21,517 bases of DNA from Smittium mucronatum. Its lineage: Eukaryota > Kickxellomycota > Harpellomycetes > Harpellales > Legeriomycetaceae. Below the pieces are notes generated by a model, which searched no databases, had not been told where the DNA came from, and saw nothing but the letters and a program-made list of their open reading frames with translations. Both the position numbers and the translations under genes were made by a program. The number at the start of each line of letters is the position of its first letter. The first letter of the stretch is position 1. Where the stretch lies: NCBI GenBank assembly GCA_001953115.1, contig LSSL01000597.1, positions 1 to 21,517 of the forward strand, in the 5' to 3' direction. Of the stretch, positions 1-9,790 are shown one piece after another.

Positions 1-109
1 CATTCCAATAGACCCTTTTTTTCATTCCAATAGACCCTTTTTTTCATTCCAATAGACCCTTTTTTCCATTCCAATAGACCCTTTTTTTCATTCCAATAGA
101 CCTTTTTTT
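1..109 (+). repeat. 22-bp tandem repeat array, left arm (5 copies)
   Basis: The unit is CATTCCAATAGACCC followed by about seven T. Copies start at 1, 23, 45, 67 and 89. The third copy has a C at its last base and the fifth has lost one C, giving 21 bp. The array begins at the first base of the window, so it probably extends further left. Confidence 0.95.
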
Positions 110-300
110 CTGGACCTGTGGGGTCATTATTATAACCAATAATTCACTTTAACTTATAGGCATTAATATATGTCATTATTGGTTAAAATCATATTGTTCT
201 TAGGTATTATAAGCTTTTTCTTTTTGATTGGTATAAATAATTATTAAGTCCAATGATAACGTTTTTTTTATTTTAATCAAAAAAATAACCCCGCAAATCT

Positions 301-498
301 AAAAAAAGGGTCTATTGGAATGAAAAAAAGGGTCTATTGGAATGGAAAAAAGGGTCTATTGGAATGAAAAAAAGGGTCTATTGGAATGAAAAAAAGGGTA
401 TATTGGAATGGAAAAAAGGGTCTATTGGAATGGAAAAAAGGGTCTATTGAAATGAAAAAAAGGGTCTATTCAAATGAAAAAAAGTGTCTATTGGAATG
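301..498 (-). repeat. 22-bp tandem repeat array, right arm (9 inverted copies)
   Basis: Nine exact-length 22-bp copies of the reverse complement (seven A, then GGGTCTATTGGAATG) start at 301, 323, 345, 367, 389, 411, 433, 455 and 477. Substitutions cluster in copies 5 and 7-9 (for example GGGTATATT in copy 5 and AAGTGTC in copy 9), so the outer right end is the most diverged. The strict 22-bp period with no unique spacers excludes a CRISPR array. Confidence 0.95.
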
Positions 499-2112
499 AA
501 AAACCCTGTAACTTCTATCATCCGATATCTTTGAACATGCGAATTTTTAAAAAAGATTGTACAAAATTTTTGATTCCGATTTCCATTTAAAATTTTATAA
601 CAATTTAAAAATCAAACGAAGAGGGGTGAATTGATTTAAATTTGGAAAGAGTTAAATATGAGTTTTATAATTCAGCAAAATTAATGAAGAGTATGAAAAA
701 AATATAGAATTTTTATTAACGGGAATGCGCAATATTGGTACAACAATATTGAAAAATACGATCCTGTATTTTTTTTACGCAAAATTAATGATATTTAATT
801 CTTTCAATATATTTATATAAAGAAATTCACTATTTTTTTAAAGTGATTTTTTTAATGGTTTAATATAAAATAAAAACGAATGGAAAATGATTATAGCGCA
901 GAAAGAAATTATTATAATCATTGGAACGGAAAGAATAACAATTCAAGACCAAGAAAATATTTTTATAATATTTTTAATTGGGTTGAATAAGTCAAATAAT
1001 TGGAAAAAATCATCTCAAATCGGTAAAAAAATTATATGCAAAAATGGGTTGAAAACATGATGAGGGTTTAATTATGTGGTTTCAAAATTTTCGTTAGGAA
1101 TTATAATAGGATCAAACTGTTATTAGAAAAAGTATCTATGAGTTTTTAGAAAATAGAATTATTGGAAGCTAAATAAATTATTATATAGAGATAAAATTAT
1201 CTTCAATAAACCAAAATTTAGTTTCTTCTAGTTATTCAATTTCAGTTGTTCAAAAAATACTTTTAGATATTTTTTTTATACCCTCATAGTTATTCTCAGG
1301 AAAGAATAGAAAAGCATCTGAATTAAGTTTTAGCACAATTGTTGTGTATATTACATTGCTTAGATATAAATGAGACAAGATAATTTCATGATGAAAATTC
1401 TATTTTGATATAATAACTAGAAATAACTTTTATTTTCAAGTATATTAAGAATTTATCTAAAAGAAAAATGAGATTTATATACATAATTTTTGTAAAAAAG
1501 CGAGCTAAAAAATTTTTAGTTGAGAAATTGTTATAAATAACACCAAATTAAAATTATTTAATATATCTCCTTATTTTTGTAATTATAAACATTTAGTATA
1601 GTATTTTTAATAAAAAAATATAAAACCCAATAAAGTTTTAGCCCTTTTCTTAAATGATTTTTAAATTTAAGCTATTATTGGAATGGTCTCTTTTAAAGAT
1701 GACAAATTAAAGTTAAATATTTTTCGAATTTCCGATATAGAGATATTTCCAGATTAAAAATTAAAGGTTAATGAATTTCATAAAACTAAAACATTTTACC
1801 TGTTACTCGTGGAAAAAGATTGAACTTTGTTGACAAAAAATATAACATCCAATATTTTTTGATTGATTTAGATTATAAATTTACGAATGAAATGTGAGAT
1901 TTTCTTTAAAAGCATATACTTTCGCTATTAAAATTTTACTTAATGAAAATTATGAAGTTTGAAATTGGTAACAATTTCCCTTGATTTTAGAATGAATGAG
2001 GTTATGAATTATAATTTTCATTCAGTTGGTAATAAAATGAATGTCATAATATTGAATCTAAGGTTTATAAGATTTATAGAAAAAATAATAATTATCTACC
2101 CTTAAAATTTAA

Positions 2113-2127
2113 TAGCCGATTCGGCTA
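2113..2127. repeat. 15-nt palindrome TAGCCGATTCGGCTA
   Basis: Perfect 7-bp inverted repeat around a single central T, unusually GC-rich for its surroundings. It could be a binding site for a dimeric protein or a chance palindrome. No neighbouring gene gives it a role. Confidence 0.4.
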
Positions 2128-2303
2128 ATAATATCTATAGAAAAAAAAGTCCGAATTAAAAAATAATCTCCCATATATAAAGTAAAAAAAGTCCTTAAGT
2201 AGAAATAACTATCCAATCAAAATTAATTAAAGAAAAAAATGTTCTGAAAACTGATAAGTATTTGTAATTTGTTTATATTTTTTAAATAAACACTCCAAGC
2301 TAA

Positions 2304-2314
2304 CCCCCCCCCCC
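2304..2314 (+). repeat. Poly-C run (11 C)
   Basis: An uninterrupted run of eleven C in DNA that is otherwise mostly A and T. A second, longer C run closes the window at 21505-21517 directly beyond the DIRS-like terminal repeat. The flanks of the two runs do not match by eye. Confidence 0.9.
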
Positions 2315-2940
2315 AGATTAGTTTATATTGTTTGGTATTTTAAATAAAAGCTATACTTTTTAAAAAAAACAATCATATCATTGATGGGTTACTTTTTTAA
2401 TAATTTTGACTATTATCTTATAAAAAATCCGAGTTTGATTGAAAAAAAGACATTAATATGTTATATTACTTTCATTTGGGTGAGAAATGTGGTAAATACT
2501 CCATTAGACCTAATTTAATCATCTAAATTTTTTTACTCGGTTTACACATAAAATATCCTAAATATATTTTAGATGTATGTATTTCATCTAATAAGCCCCT
2601 CTATCCGTTTCAAAAAATTCTTGAAATTGTCTATTACAAGTATCTTACAAAAAATATCATACTTCAAATATGCACTTATTTATTCTCAATTACAAAGGAG
2701 CGTCTATAAAGCTTATATTTACCATTTTTTTTCCGATTATTATTATTTAGGTCAAAAATAACCATTTTTATCGAGTTAGTTCAATTTTATTTAAAGCATA
2801 AGTTCTAGGCCTTTTAGATAAGTAACAGGAACTTTTTTAAAGCAATAATAGAAATTAAACCTATATTTAAGTTAGAAGTATCTGCTAATGGCTAATATAT
2901 AACTTTTTAAGTAAAAAAATTAATTGATTCCGCCTCCAAC

Positions 2941-2970
2941 AGTTGCAGTCGCAGTCGCAGTCGCAGTTGA
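2941..2970 (+). repeat. Hexanucleotide microsatellite (AGTCGC)n
   Basis: About five units of a 6-bp repeat, AGTTGC then three AGTCGC, then AGTTGA. The flanks carry stops in all frames, so this is a short non-coding microsatellite. Confidence 0.75.
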
Positions 2971-3243
2971 GATTGCATTTAATATCATTTATAGCTACGT
3001 TTTTTATACATAGATATCTTTCATCGCGAAATGAAACCTTTTTTCAAAATTGGTTTTTGGAAATAATGATTAATAAATTTGTATTATGATAGAGACTAGA
3101 GAAGTATTTATCTCTAAAATTTTAATTAAATGAGCAATTTAACAAGTAATATTTAAATTTCCTTAAAGGAAATTATATTCTCAAAACGTGATTTTCATTA
3201 TTTCGGGCATTTTTACCAAATAAGTTTTTTTATTAAATTTAAA

Positions 3244-3270
3244 TGGCGTTCTTATCACCATTGAACGCCA
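3244..3270. repeat. 8-bp perfect hairpin TGGCGTTC / GAACGCCA
   Basis: TGGCGTTC (3244-3251) and GAACGCCA (3263-3270) are exact inverted repeats around an 11-nt loop. The stem is much richer in GC than the flanks. There is no adjacent gene and no T tract that would support an RNA terminator role. Confidence 0.45.
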
Positions 3271-4589
3271 AAATTATTGGATATTTGTATAAATATTTAA
3301 ACGAGGTAAATTAAATGGTGATAATTATGAGAAGGAATATGATAGGAGAAATAAATTTATCTTAGAAGTGTTTAAAACTATTTCTCTTTTTAAAATTGTT
3401 ATTTATTATTTTTATTATTTTGTAAAAAAAAATTTACTAATCACAATTTTCATTTAATTGAAATTTTAATCACTAAAATTCAGAATAGGAATAAATTTTT
3501 AAAATGGCGTATTTAATCATCTTTTTTATGTTATTTTTAATTAAGAAGAAAATATATTTGGTATGACCAGAATACTATTTTTTGGCACCCCTCTATCGAT
3601 TGAAATAACTAACAAGTAACCAATAAACAATCTTTAAAATTTATTTTTACTTTTAAAACAATTTATAATTAATTATTACAAAAAAATTTAAGTTTTTTAG
3701 ATAATTTTAGAACAATATTGTTTCATCGGTGATAAACATTTTTGGTATAATGATATTATAGTTCTAAAATTTGAAAATTATCAATTAAATGAATAATTAC
3801 TCAGGTGGATATCTGCTTGTCCAAAGATTCAATTATAATAATAATATAAAATTTTCAAAAATTCCAAATTTTTATAAAAAAGAACGTCGGGGCGTGTAAA
3901 ATTAAGAAATATTTTAAAAAAACAATCCAATGAACCTTTTTTTAATTTTTAATTTATCAATATTTTAAAAAAATAATGGTAAGTTTTAATGAAGCTCTTC
4001 GATTTTTGTGTATTAGTTTAAAATGATTTTTTTTAAGTGAAATATTACTTTAAGAACAGGTTTTTTACCTTATTTAAAATACAATCTTATCAAATATACA
4101 GAAAATAAATAAATATTTGTCACATGTTTCGACTGAATTGTGGTTTTTTACCGATCAATTTATCAATGATATATAGGTTTAAATCGACTTAAGGCGAGTA
4201 AATCGAAATTTTGTTTATTTCTTTTTTTTTTTCTTCAAGAAAAATAATTTAAATAATATTTTTTTATTAATTTCACCATTTTTATTTCTGGAATTCATTA
4301 CCAAAAAGATCCATTTTAACTAATAATTCCAAAATTCTTATTATAATCATACTATATTTTTACATGAAAATAATCACTAGAACATTGCAAAGGTATATAA
4401 AAAAACAATAATGTATAAAATAAAATTTCTCTGACTCCAGTTTTCTTTTCTTTTTATTTTTTTTATTGATTTTTTGACTTAATTTTGCAAGTGATTTGAA
4501 AATTTAAGAAAATTCTGCATGGAAAACTCTAATTAATAAATTCAATTTTTTTTTTTTGTAAGAATAACATTAGATTATATATTTTTCGA

Positions 4590-6314
4590 TTAATATAAAT
4601 TAAATAAAATCGCAACTGTGACGGTTAAGATTATTAAATGCAAAAAAATTCCATTAATGTGTGAACCATTCCTTTTTACAAGATTACGACTTCGGTACAG
4701 AGAATTATGTCTTAAGTTTATCAGTGGGCTTGATATTAAATCGAATACATCTGAAGACTCAGATTCTATTTTGATAACTTGATTTTCTGGTTTGTTTTTC
4801 GCGATGGGGTTTCTGCCAAGCTGCTTTTTAGATAGAGAAGGATTAGAGTTCTCTATTATTATTACTTGGTCCCCAGGATCCTCTTGATTTGGTAGAGTGG
4901 TATTTTTACATTGATTGACATTGCTTACTTTCGTCTTATCTATAATTATTGAACCTATTGTAGGGTAACTACAATAACTTGGGTCCTCATCGTTGAAAAT
5001 AAAGTATTTGTTTATAATGTACTTTGCCCTTATATTAGGGCTACATGAGCTTATTGGACCATAGTAGCCATCCACAGTGTTTGAAGTTATAAACCCACAA
5101 TTCATGCTATCGCAAATATAGTTTACTATCCTTTCCAGTTCTCTATCCAATTCATCCCTAGGGATGTCTTTTGTTCCGACAAGGCATTTCAGTGACCAAT
5201 AAACGCAATCACAAAAATTCTTCTGGGGAGTAGGAGGCAAAGACCTACTATTAACCCTCCAATCAGATGAAACTGATGGACATGTTGAGGCATTTTTAGA
5301 TTCTCTGAATGTGGTAAGTTTAAGATCATTTTTTGGATTTAGATCTAGAGCTTCTTTTAAATATTCAAAGTCCGGTTTTTTAGTTACAAGTCCGTTTTCT
5401 ATATCAACTATACCAAAACCCGCTTCATTAGAGTATTCGTATGCTATTCCGCCTGAAAAAACATCTGTCATGTTTGGGCCAAGTATAGTTTTCAGGTCAT
5501 TAAACTCTCTTCCATCCTCTGGCACACAACCTAGTGCAGAAACTAAGACAGGTATATCATAATTTGAATATGATTCAGATATGTTTAGATATCCCGAGGT
5601 TGTATAAGTCAGGTTGTTATCACACCACCTGAAGGTATTTATTCCGTAGAAATCTATTTTGGAATTAGTATCATTCCCGCAATCAAAGTATCTACTGTCA
5701 TTTATCCTAACACTATCCTTATCTATGTCAGCATAGCCTATATAAGATTCATATCTCTTTTCTTTCATGTAGAGTTTCATGTCCCTAACAGAAGCTTTAA
5801 CAAATGCTGCAGATGGTGTAGTATCATTTCCGGTAATGACCTCATTCCCAATCAAGTACCCTGCTACATTGGGATATTTGTTAAATGCATCTATTTTCTT
5901 CTTAAAGTTTTCATACAAGTATGTATCCCATGATGGAGATACCCTGTTAATTGAATAAGACTTCGATGGAATATCTAGTAGAACATATATGCCGGCATCC
6001 TCAAGTGCCTCCATACAAACATCGTGATTAAGATTGTAGTCAGTCTCATATACCCTAATAGTATTTATTCTTAGTTCTTTAAAGTATTCTATATCTCGAA
6101 GACATTGGGTTTCTAGGGCTAGCGGATCTGGATTATTTCCTAGATCGAAAGATCTAGGTTGATATGATATCCCTTTGAAAAAGAATTGGTTCCCTGTTCT
6201 TCCGTTAAAGAACTTTGAGCCTTTTATAACTAAATTGTCGATCGAACTAACTAATATAGGGGATACTAGAATATAAAATACTGCGAAAAGTTTGAGTAGG
6301 ATGTTTAAAGTCAT
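4590..6314 (-). CDS. GPI-anchored GH72 (GAS/GEL family) beta-1,3-glucanosyltransferase-like protein with CBM43, nucleophile Glu replaced by Ala
   Basis: The intact, intronless 574-aa ORF matches the GAS/GEL architecture. Family members elongate and branch cell-wall beta-1,3-glucan at the outer plasma membrane. An N-terminal hydrophobic signal peptide spans about residues 1-24. The GH72 domain (about 27-330) shows SYQP (50-53), IRVYETD (86-92), SINRVSPSWD (121-130), YLIGNEV with acid/base Glu158, GINTFRWC (224-231) and SGGIAYEYS (287-295). The family SE-aromatic-GC motif carrying the nucleophile reads SALGC (259-263), so Ala260 replaces Glu. Cysteines 71, 100, 212, 231, 263 and 345 fit the usual disulfides. 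A Cys-rich CBM43/X8 module follows (about 345-448: C368, C370, C377, C401, C406, C424, C448). The linker is N-rich, and the C terminus has a hydrophobic tail after RNGSHING, typical of a GPI signal. Met1 is chosen because the signal peptide follows directly and A occupies -3. Glucan binding is likely; transferase activity is doubtful. Confidence 0.93.
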   Translation of the reverse strand: MTLNILLKLFAVFYILVSPILVSSIDNLVIKGSKFFNGRTGNQFFFKGISYQPRSFDLGNNPDPLALETQCLRDIEYFKELRINTIRVYETDYNLNHDVCMEALEDAGIYVLLDIPSKSYSINRVSPSWDTYLYENFKKKIDAFNKYPNVAGYLIGNEVITGNDTTPSAAFVKASVRDMKLYMKEKRYESYIGYADIDKDSVRINDSRYFDCGNDTNSKIDFYGINTFRWCDNNLTYTTSGYLNISESYSNYDIPVLVSALGCVPEDGREFNDLKTILGPNMTDVFSGGIAYEYSNEAGFGIVDIENGLVTKKPDFEYLKEALDLNPKNDLKLTTFRESKNASTCPSVSSDWRVNSRSLPPTPQKNFCDCVYWSLKCLVGTKDIPRDELDRELERIVNYICDSMNCGFITSNTVDGYYGPISSCSPNIRAKYIINKYFIFNDEDPSYCSYPTIGSIIIDKTKVSNVNQCKNTTLPNQEDPGDQVIIIENSNPSLSKKQLGRNPIAKNKPENQVIKIESESSDVFDLISSPLINLRHNSLYRSRNLVKRNGSHINGIFLHLIILTVTVAILFNLY

Positions 6315-6345
6315 TTTTAGGTCTAAAAATCTAAAAAATGCGCAA

Positions 6346-6382
6346 CGATATAGTGGAATTTGATCATTAATCTCGATATAGT
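6346..6382 (-). promoter_or_regulatory. Possible TATA-like repeats upstream of the GH72 gene
   Basis: The 9-mer ACTATATCG (minus strand) occurs twice, at 6374-6382 and 6346-6354, about 60 and 32 nt before the start codon. In AT-rich DNA this is weak evidence for a core promoter; the exact repetition is the only reason to list it. Confidence 0.25.
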
Positions 6383-9070
6383 AGGACGAGGTATTATCAT
6401 TCCTTTTTGCTTTGGCTCACAATTATTCTTTTAAAGGACATTATGATTTTCACAGATATTGAAAACAGAAAATTATGGAACCATTATAGTAAAGACTTGA
6501 ATTAAAATCGAAATCAAGTATGATGGAAATAGAGGGTTTAAAAAGTGATAAATCTACCAATTAGGTTATTATTATTATTCTATTTTAATCTTAAATGTAC
6601 TATTTCATCACTAAATTTTGAAATTATTCTTAACTTCCCCACATTATTTTTTGGATTTTTTCTTTTTTACCAGTTGGCAATATGGGTGGGGTGGGGGCTT
6701 GATTGGAATGTAGGTGTTTGGTCCGGTATAGTATACACTAAAAATGATTCGTTAAATTTCCTAAATATAGTCCGGGTAAGAGACATTTATTTCTATGGGG
6801 TTTAGCTGGTCATTTACTAGCCTACTGGATCACTGAAATGAGAAACTTATATTTGTTGAGACAAATAATGTTTCAAGAGCTTTCGGAAAATATAATTTCA
6901 GCAAACAATATCCTTTATAAATCGACTTATACCTCAATCTAAGGTAAAAAAAAAGAGTAACACATTGTTTTAGGATAACACAATTTTTTGTTTTAGAAAA
7001 AGAAACAGAGATATCGGTACATTTCACTCTATTGTGAAATTTTAAAGATATGAGCTTTTCTTTTTTGATGTGATTTTGCTATTTAGTCTAAATTTAAAGT
7101 TTAAAATACCAAAAGTCAAAGGTATAAGTAACTTTGGAGCAGAGAATGAAAGGGTAAGAGAAATGTCATTCAATCATATTTAAAAATCTTGTTTTTTAGA
7201 GGCTTGAGGATGGTTGATTGAGAATTGGTTTTCATAATGACCACCAACAGAAAAACACTAGGTGTCTTTAAATTGAATTATTTAATGGCTATAAAGTCTC
7301 GTGATAATCATGACTCAGGTGTATAATTTAAATGAAATCCAATTAATTTAATATTTCGAGTAAAAGAAGTATTGCTTTTACACATCTCCCTTCTTTTCCG
7401 TAAATTATTTGCAATAAGAAATATTGTTGTTGATAGTAATTACATTTTAATACCAAGTCTCGTGCTATGGTCAAATTAAAAACGATTCAAGTTTAGGAAT
7501 AAATGTCATTTCATAAATATATTAGCGATTTTATATCTAACTACAAAAAAATAATTTTAAATTTAAGAACTGCGTATTCCGAAGCCGGGAATTTATGTAC
7601 TAAAGCACTAGTTATACACATAGAGTATGTTTTAATGATCTAAGGGTGATTTAATGCCACTGATGGGAATTATAATTAAAAATAAAGTCCATCTTTCTAT
7701 GAGAATTTTAGAATACCTTTTTTAAAAATGATAAAACGCTAATAATGCTGTTAATATCGAAAATTACTACTTTATAATGTATAAAATTTTATTTTAGAGT
7801 ATGGTCCATTAAAAACTAGTATTCCATATCCATCCCCCCTTTCTTTTCATTAAAAGAAATTTAGTATATATTTAGAAAGATACCTTTTTTGAAAATAGAT
7901 AAGCCTAGGAATCTAAAAATTATAATCAACTCTTTAAGCGTAAATATTATATAAAATAGTAGCTATTTATTCAAATTTCAATCCGATGATTTTCGACAAT
8001 TTTCGCACCAAGATCTCCCCAAAATTTAGGATAAAGTAACTATATTAATACCCACATCCCACGATTAAAACACCGTATCATCTTACACAAGTAATAATAA
8101 AATGTTAAAAAAGGGCAAATTAAATCCCAATTTTTTCATATTTCTGCTAAAACTTTTAAACGGGTATATTTAACGTATTTGTATTATGTATGATCATAGT
8201 TATTAATAGAATATTAGCTATTTTTTTTTTGTTTAATTTAGAATTGCGTGAATAAATAATTATTTTCGATTATAAATATATTGTTGATTTCTTGTTATAC
8301 TCATTCAAAAAATTCATTTTTTTCTTTAGATTTTTATTCAAACAAACCGGAAAATACAAAAATATAAACATGAATAACTCATTATAAAAATAGATTTTAG
8401 ACTCTACGTTTCGTTCAATCTAAAAATCTCCGTTTTTTTTACTATGGAACTATAATTTACTGGATCTAATTTGAGCGGAAGCTTTCACAAAAAAAAATCG
8501 GAATTTCGTAAAAGAAACGATGATTCATCTATAATCGTTTTGCACTTATTTTATACAGACCCAGTTGTTTTTCCTTCCAACTTTTAAATTAATTTTGGTC
8601 ATCAAATCTATACAAATAAAATAACTAATGTAGCGCTGATTTTTACATATTTACAGTATTATTCATATGCCCGTTTACTTATTCTTGACTTTTAACTCTT
8701 TCCGGGTCCAAATTTAAGCCTCACTCCTATTTGTGTAAATTGGTCATTTCAATTGGCCTAGCTTGATTTAACCAATGGTATACAAATAATTTTAGTCTAA
8801 TGAAAACATTGAGCAAAAAGTGAATCCATTTTTTGTACCATTGCCCCTGAAAGGGTTAAGCATCTATCAGATAAACAAATAAGAATGCTATGTTCACATT
8901 TCAATGAAGTTTCAAATATGGGTGATTCTTTTCAAGACCAGATTCCTTTTTACTGTGTAAAACATTGGCTATCACAAAATTTAATCGCCACCAAACCAAT
9001 AAAAACAAGTAAATTTGCCATTTAACCTTACAGTTTCCGCATTTTGCTAGTAGAAGATTTCTTCTATAAT

Positions 9071-9090
9071 TCCCATCCCATCCCATCCCA
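9071..9090 (+). repeat. Pentanucleotide microsatellite (TCCCA)4
   Basis: Four perfect tandem copies of TCCCA in an AT-rich intergenic context. No coding frame spans it convincingly. Confidence 0.85.
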
Positions 9091-9141
9091 GATTAATTGA
9101 TAATTTCATTATTGATCTTGGCGAGATATTTCCAAATTGGG

Positions 9142-9185
9142 AAAGCAGTAAAAGTTTAATTAGAAAGTAGCAAAAGTTTAATCGG
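9142..9185 (+). repeat. Imperfect 22-bp tandem duplication
   Basis: Two adjacent 22-bp copies (9142-9163 and 9164-9185) sharing the core AAAAGTTTAAT, 18 of 22 positions identical. The sequence is unrelated to the 22-bp unit of the left-end arrays. Confidence 0.7.
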
Positions 9186-9737
9186 AAAGAGTCTGCTGTC
9201 AAAGGGAATCTCACGTATATCAACTTCTGTTTAATTCCTTCAACTGAGTGAGTGGGCGTGTTATCGGTTTTTTTCATATTCAAAAATATAAATGTTCTCA
9301 TTTGATTTGCATATTTTATTTATTTGCGAATAAAAATTGTTTCGAAGCTGTCAGCTGGCTCTCAAATACTATTAGTTGAAAACTGTTGTCAAATCCCTTT
9401 TAGCACTTTTGTGAGAATTAAAGGGGAAATGGCTATATTACATCAGTTTTTGTGGTCAATATTCTTCAATATCCACCCCAACTCCTAAATAAGACAGATG
9501 ATAGGCGGTATATTTCCCAATCACAAGAAGATATGGAGTTTGGCAAATAGAATTACAAATTAGTCGGGAATATTAATTGACATGTCATTTCACGGATATG
9601 AGTTTATATTCTCTTCACATTTGTCTAACTTATACCGAAGTTCCTATCTAGTAAATTCCTTAGAATAAAGTAAAAAAACCCAAAGATCCTAACAAGTATA
9701 AAGCCCAATTCTAATCCTTGATAAAATATACAGCTTC

Positions 9738-9764
9738 TTTTTTTTTGAAGTTATCACATATATA
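9738..9764 (+). promoter_or_regulatory. Possible core promoter of the lipin gene (T tract and TATA-like box)
   Basis: A nine-T run (9738-9746, flanked by CTTC and GAAG) and TATATA (9759-9764) lie 27-53 nt before the lipin start codon. Poly(dT) tracts and TATA-like boxes are common in fungal promoters, but the base composition makes chance occurrence likely. Confidence 0.3.
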
Positions 9765-9790
9765 CACTTAATTCTTTTCATATTCTGAAA

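Larger units (their letters stand above)
1..498. mobile_element. Foldback-like element: inverted arrays of a 22-bp tandem repeat around a 191-bp spacer
   Basis: Two arrays of the same 22-bp unit face each other. The left array holds five copies and is cut by the window start; the right array holds nine copies of the reverse complement. The spacer continues the symmetry: GTGGGGTCATT (118-128) faces AATAACCCCGC (284-294) with 9 of 11 bases matching, and TAACCAATAAT (133-143) faces ATTATTGGTTA (175-185) perfectly. GTCATTATT also occurs as a direct repeat at 123-131 and 172-180. Long inverted repeats built of short tandem repeats around a unique centre are the hallmark of foldback transposons. 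No ORF is present, so this would be non-autonomous. It could instead be a satellite array that suffered an inversion. Seen: the repeats. Inferred: the foldback identity. Confidence 0.5.
499..4589. other. AT-rich intergenic region, no convincing gene
   Basis: About 4.1 kb of very AT-rich sequence with dense stops in all frames. The only open stretch above 60 codons (2573-2761, plus) has a compositionally driven Phe/Ile/Tyr/Lys-rich translation and no recognisable domain, so I do not call it. No tRNA or rRNA was recognised. The region holds an 11-base C run, a GCAGTC microsatellite, two small palindromes and a possible stray copy of the 22-bp repeat, listed separately. The T-rich stretch around 4446-4470 reads on the minus strand as AATAAA-like sequence and could serve 3'-end formation of the GH72 gene. 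Confidence 0.7.
6315..9790. other. AT-rich intergenic region between the divergent GH72 and lipin genes
   Basis: This 3.5-kb stretch separates divergently transcribed genes and must hold both promoters. Short open stretches (6545-6805 plus; 6830-7027, 8901-9086 and 9047-9301 minus) lack ATG-led domains I recognise and have stop-flanked, low-complexity translations. The section 8830-9330 is slightly richer in GC and contains a pentanucleotide microsatellite and a 22-bp imperfect duplication. No RNA gene was recognised. Confidence 0.65.

Noticed and set aside
1..498. CRISPR-like array
   Set aside because: The 22-bp units are contiguous with no unique spacers, run in both orientations, and the window is eukaryotic.
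2573..2761. 62-codon plus-strand open stretch
   Set aside because: Low-complexity AT-driven translation with no domain, no promoter context and no intron-joined partner.
3083..3099. 17-nt exact match to 19183-19199 inside the RT relic, possible second element copy
   Set aside because: The similarity stops at once on both sides, so chance or a tiny fragment cannot be told apart.
5311..5562. 83-codon plus-strand open stretch
   Set aside because: Antisense shadow of the GH72 gene.
6545..6805. 86-codon plus-strand stretch rich in Phe/Leu/Trp, possible membrane protein
   Set aside because: It starts at GTG rather than ATG, shows no family motif, and its hydrophobicity is expected from T-rich DNA.
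8901..9301. Two overlapping minus-strand open stretches
   Set aside because: They overlap in different frames across a TCCCA microsatellite, with no recognised motif.
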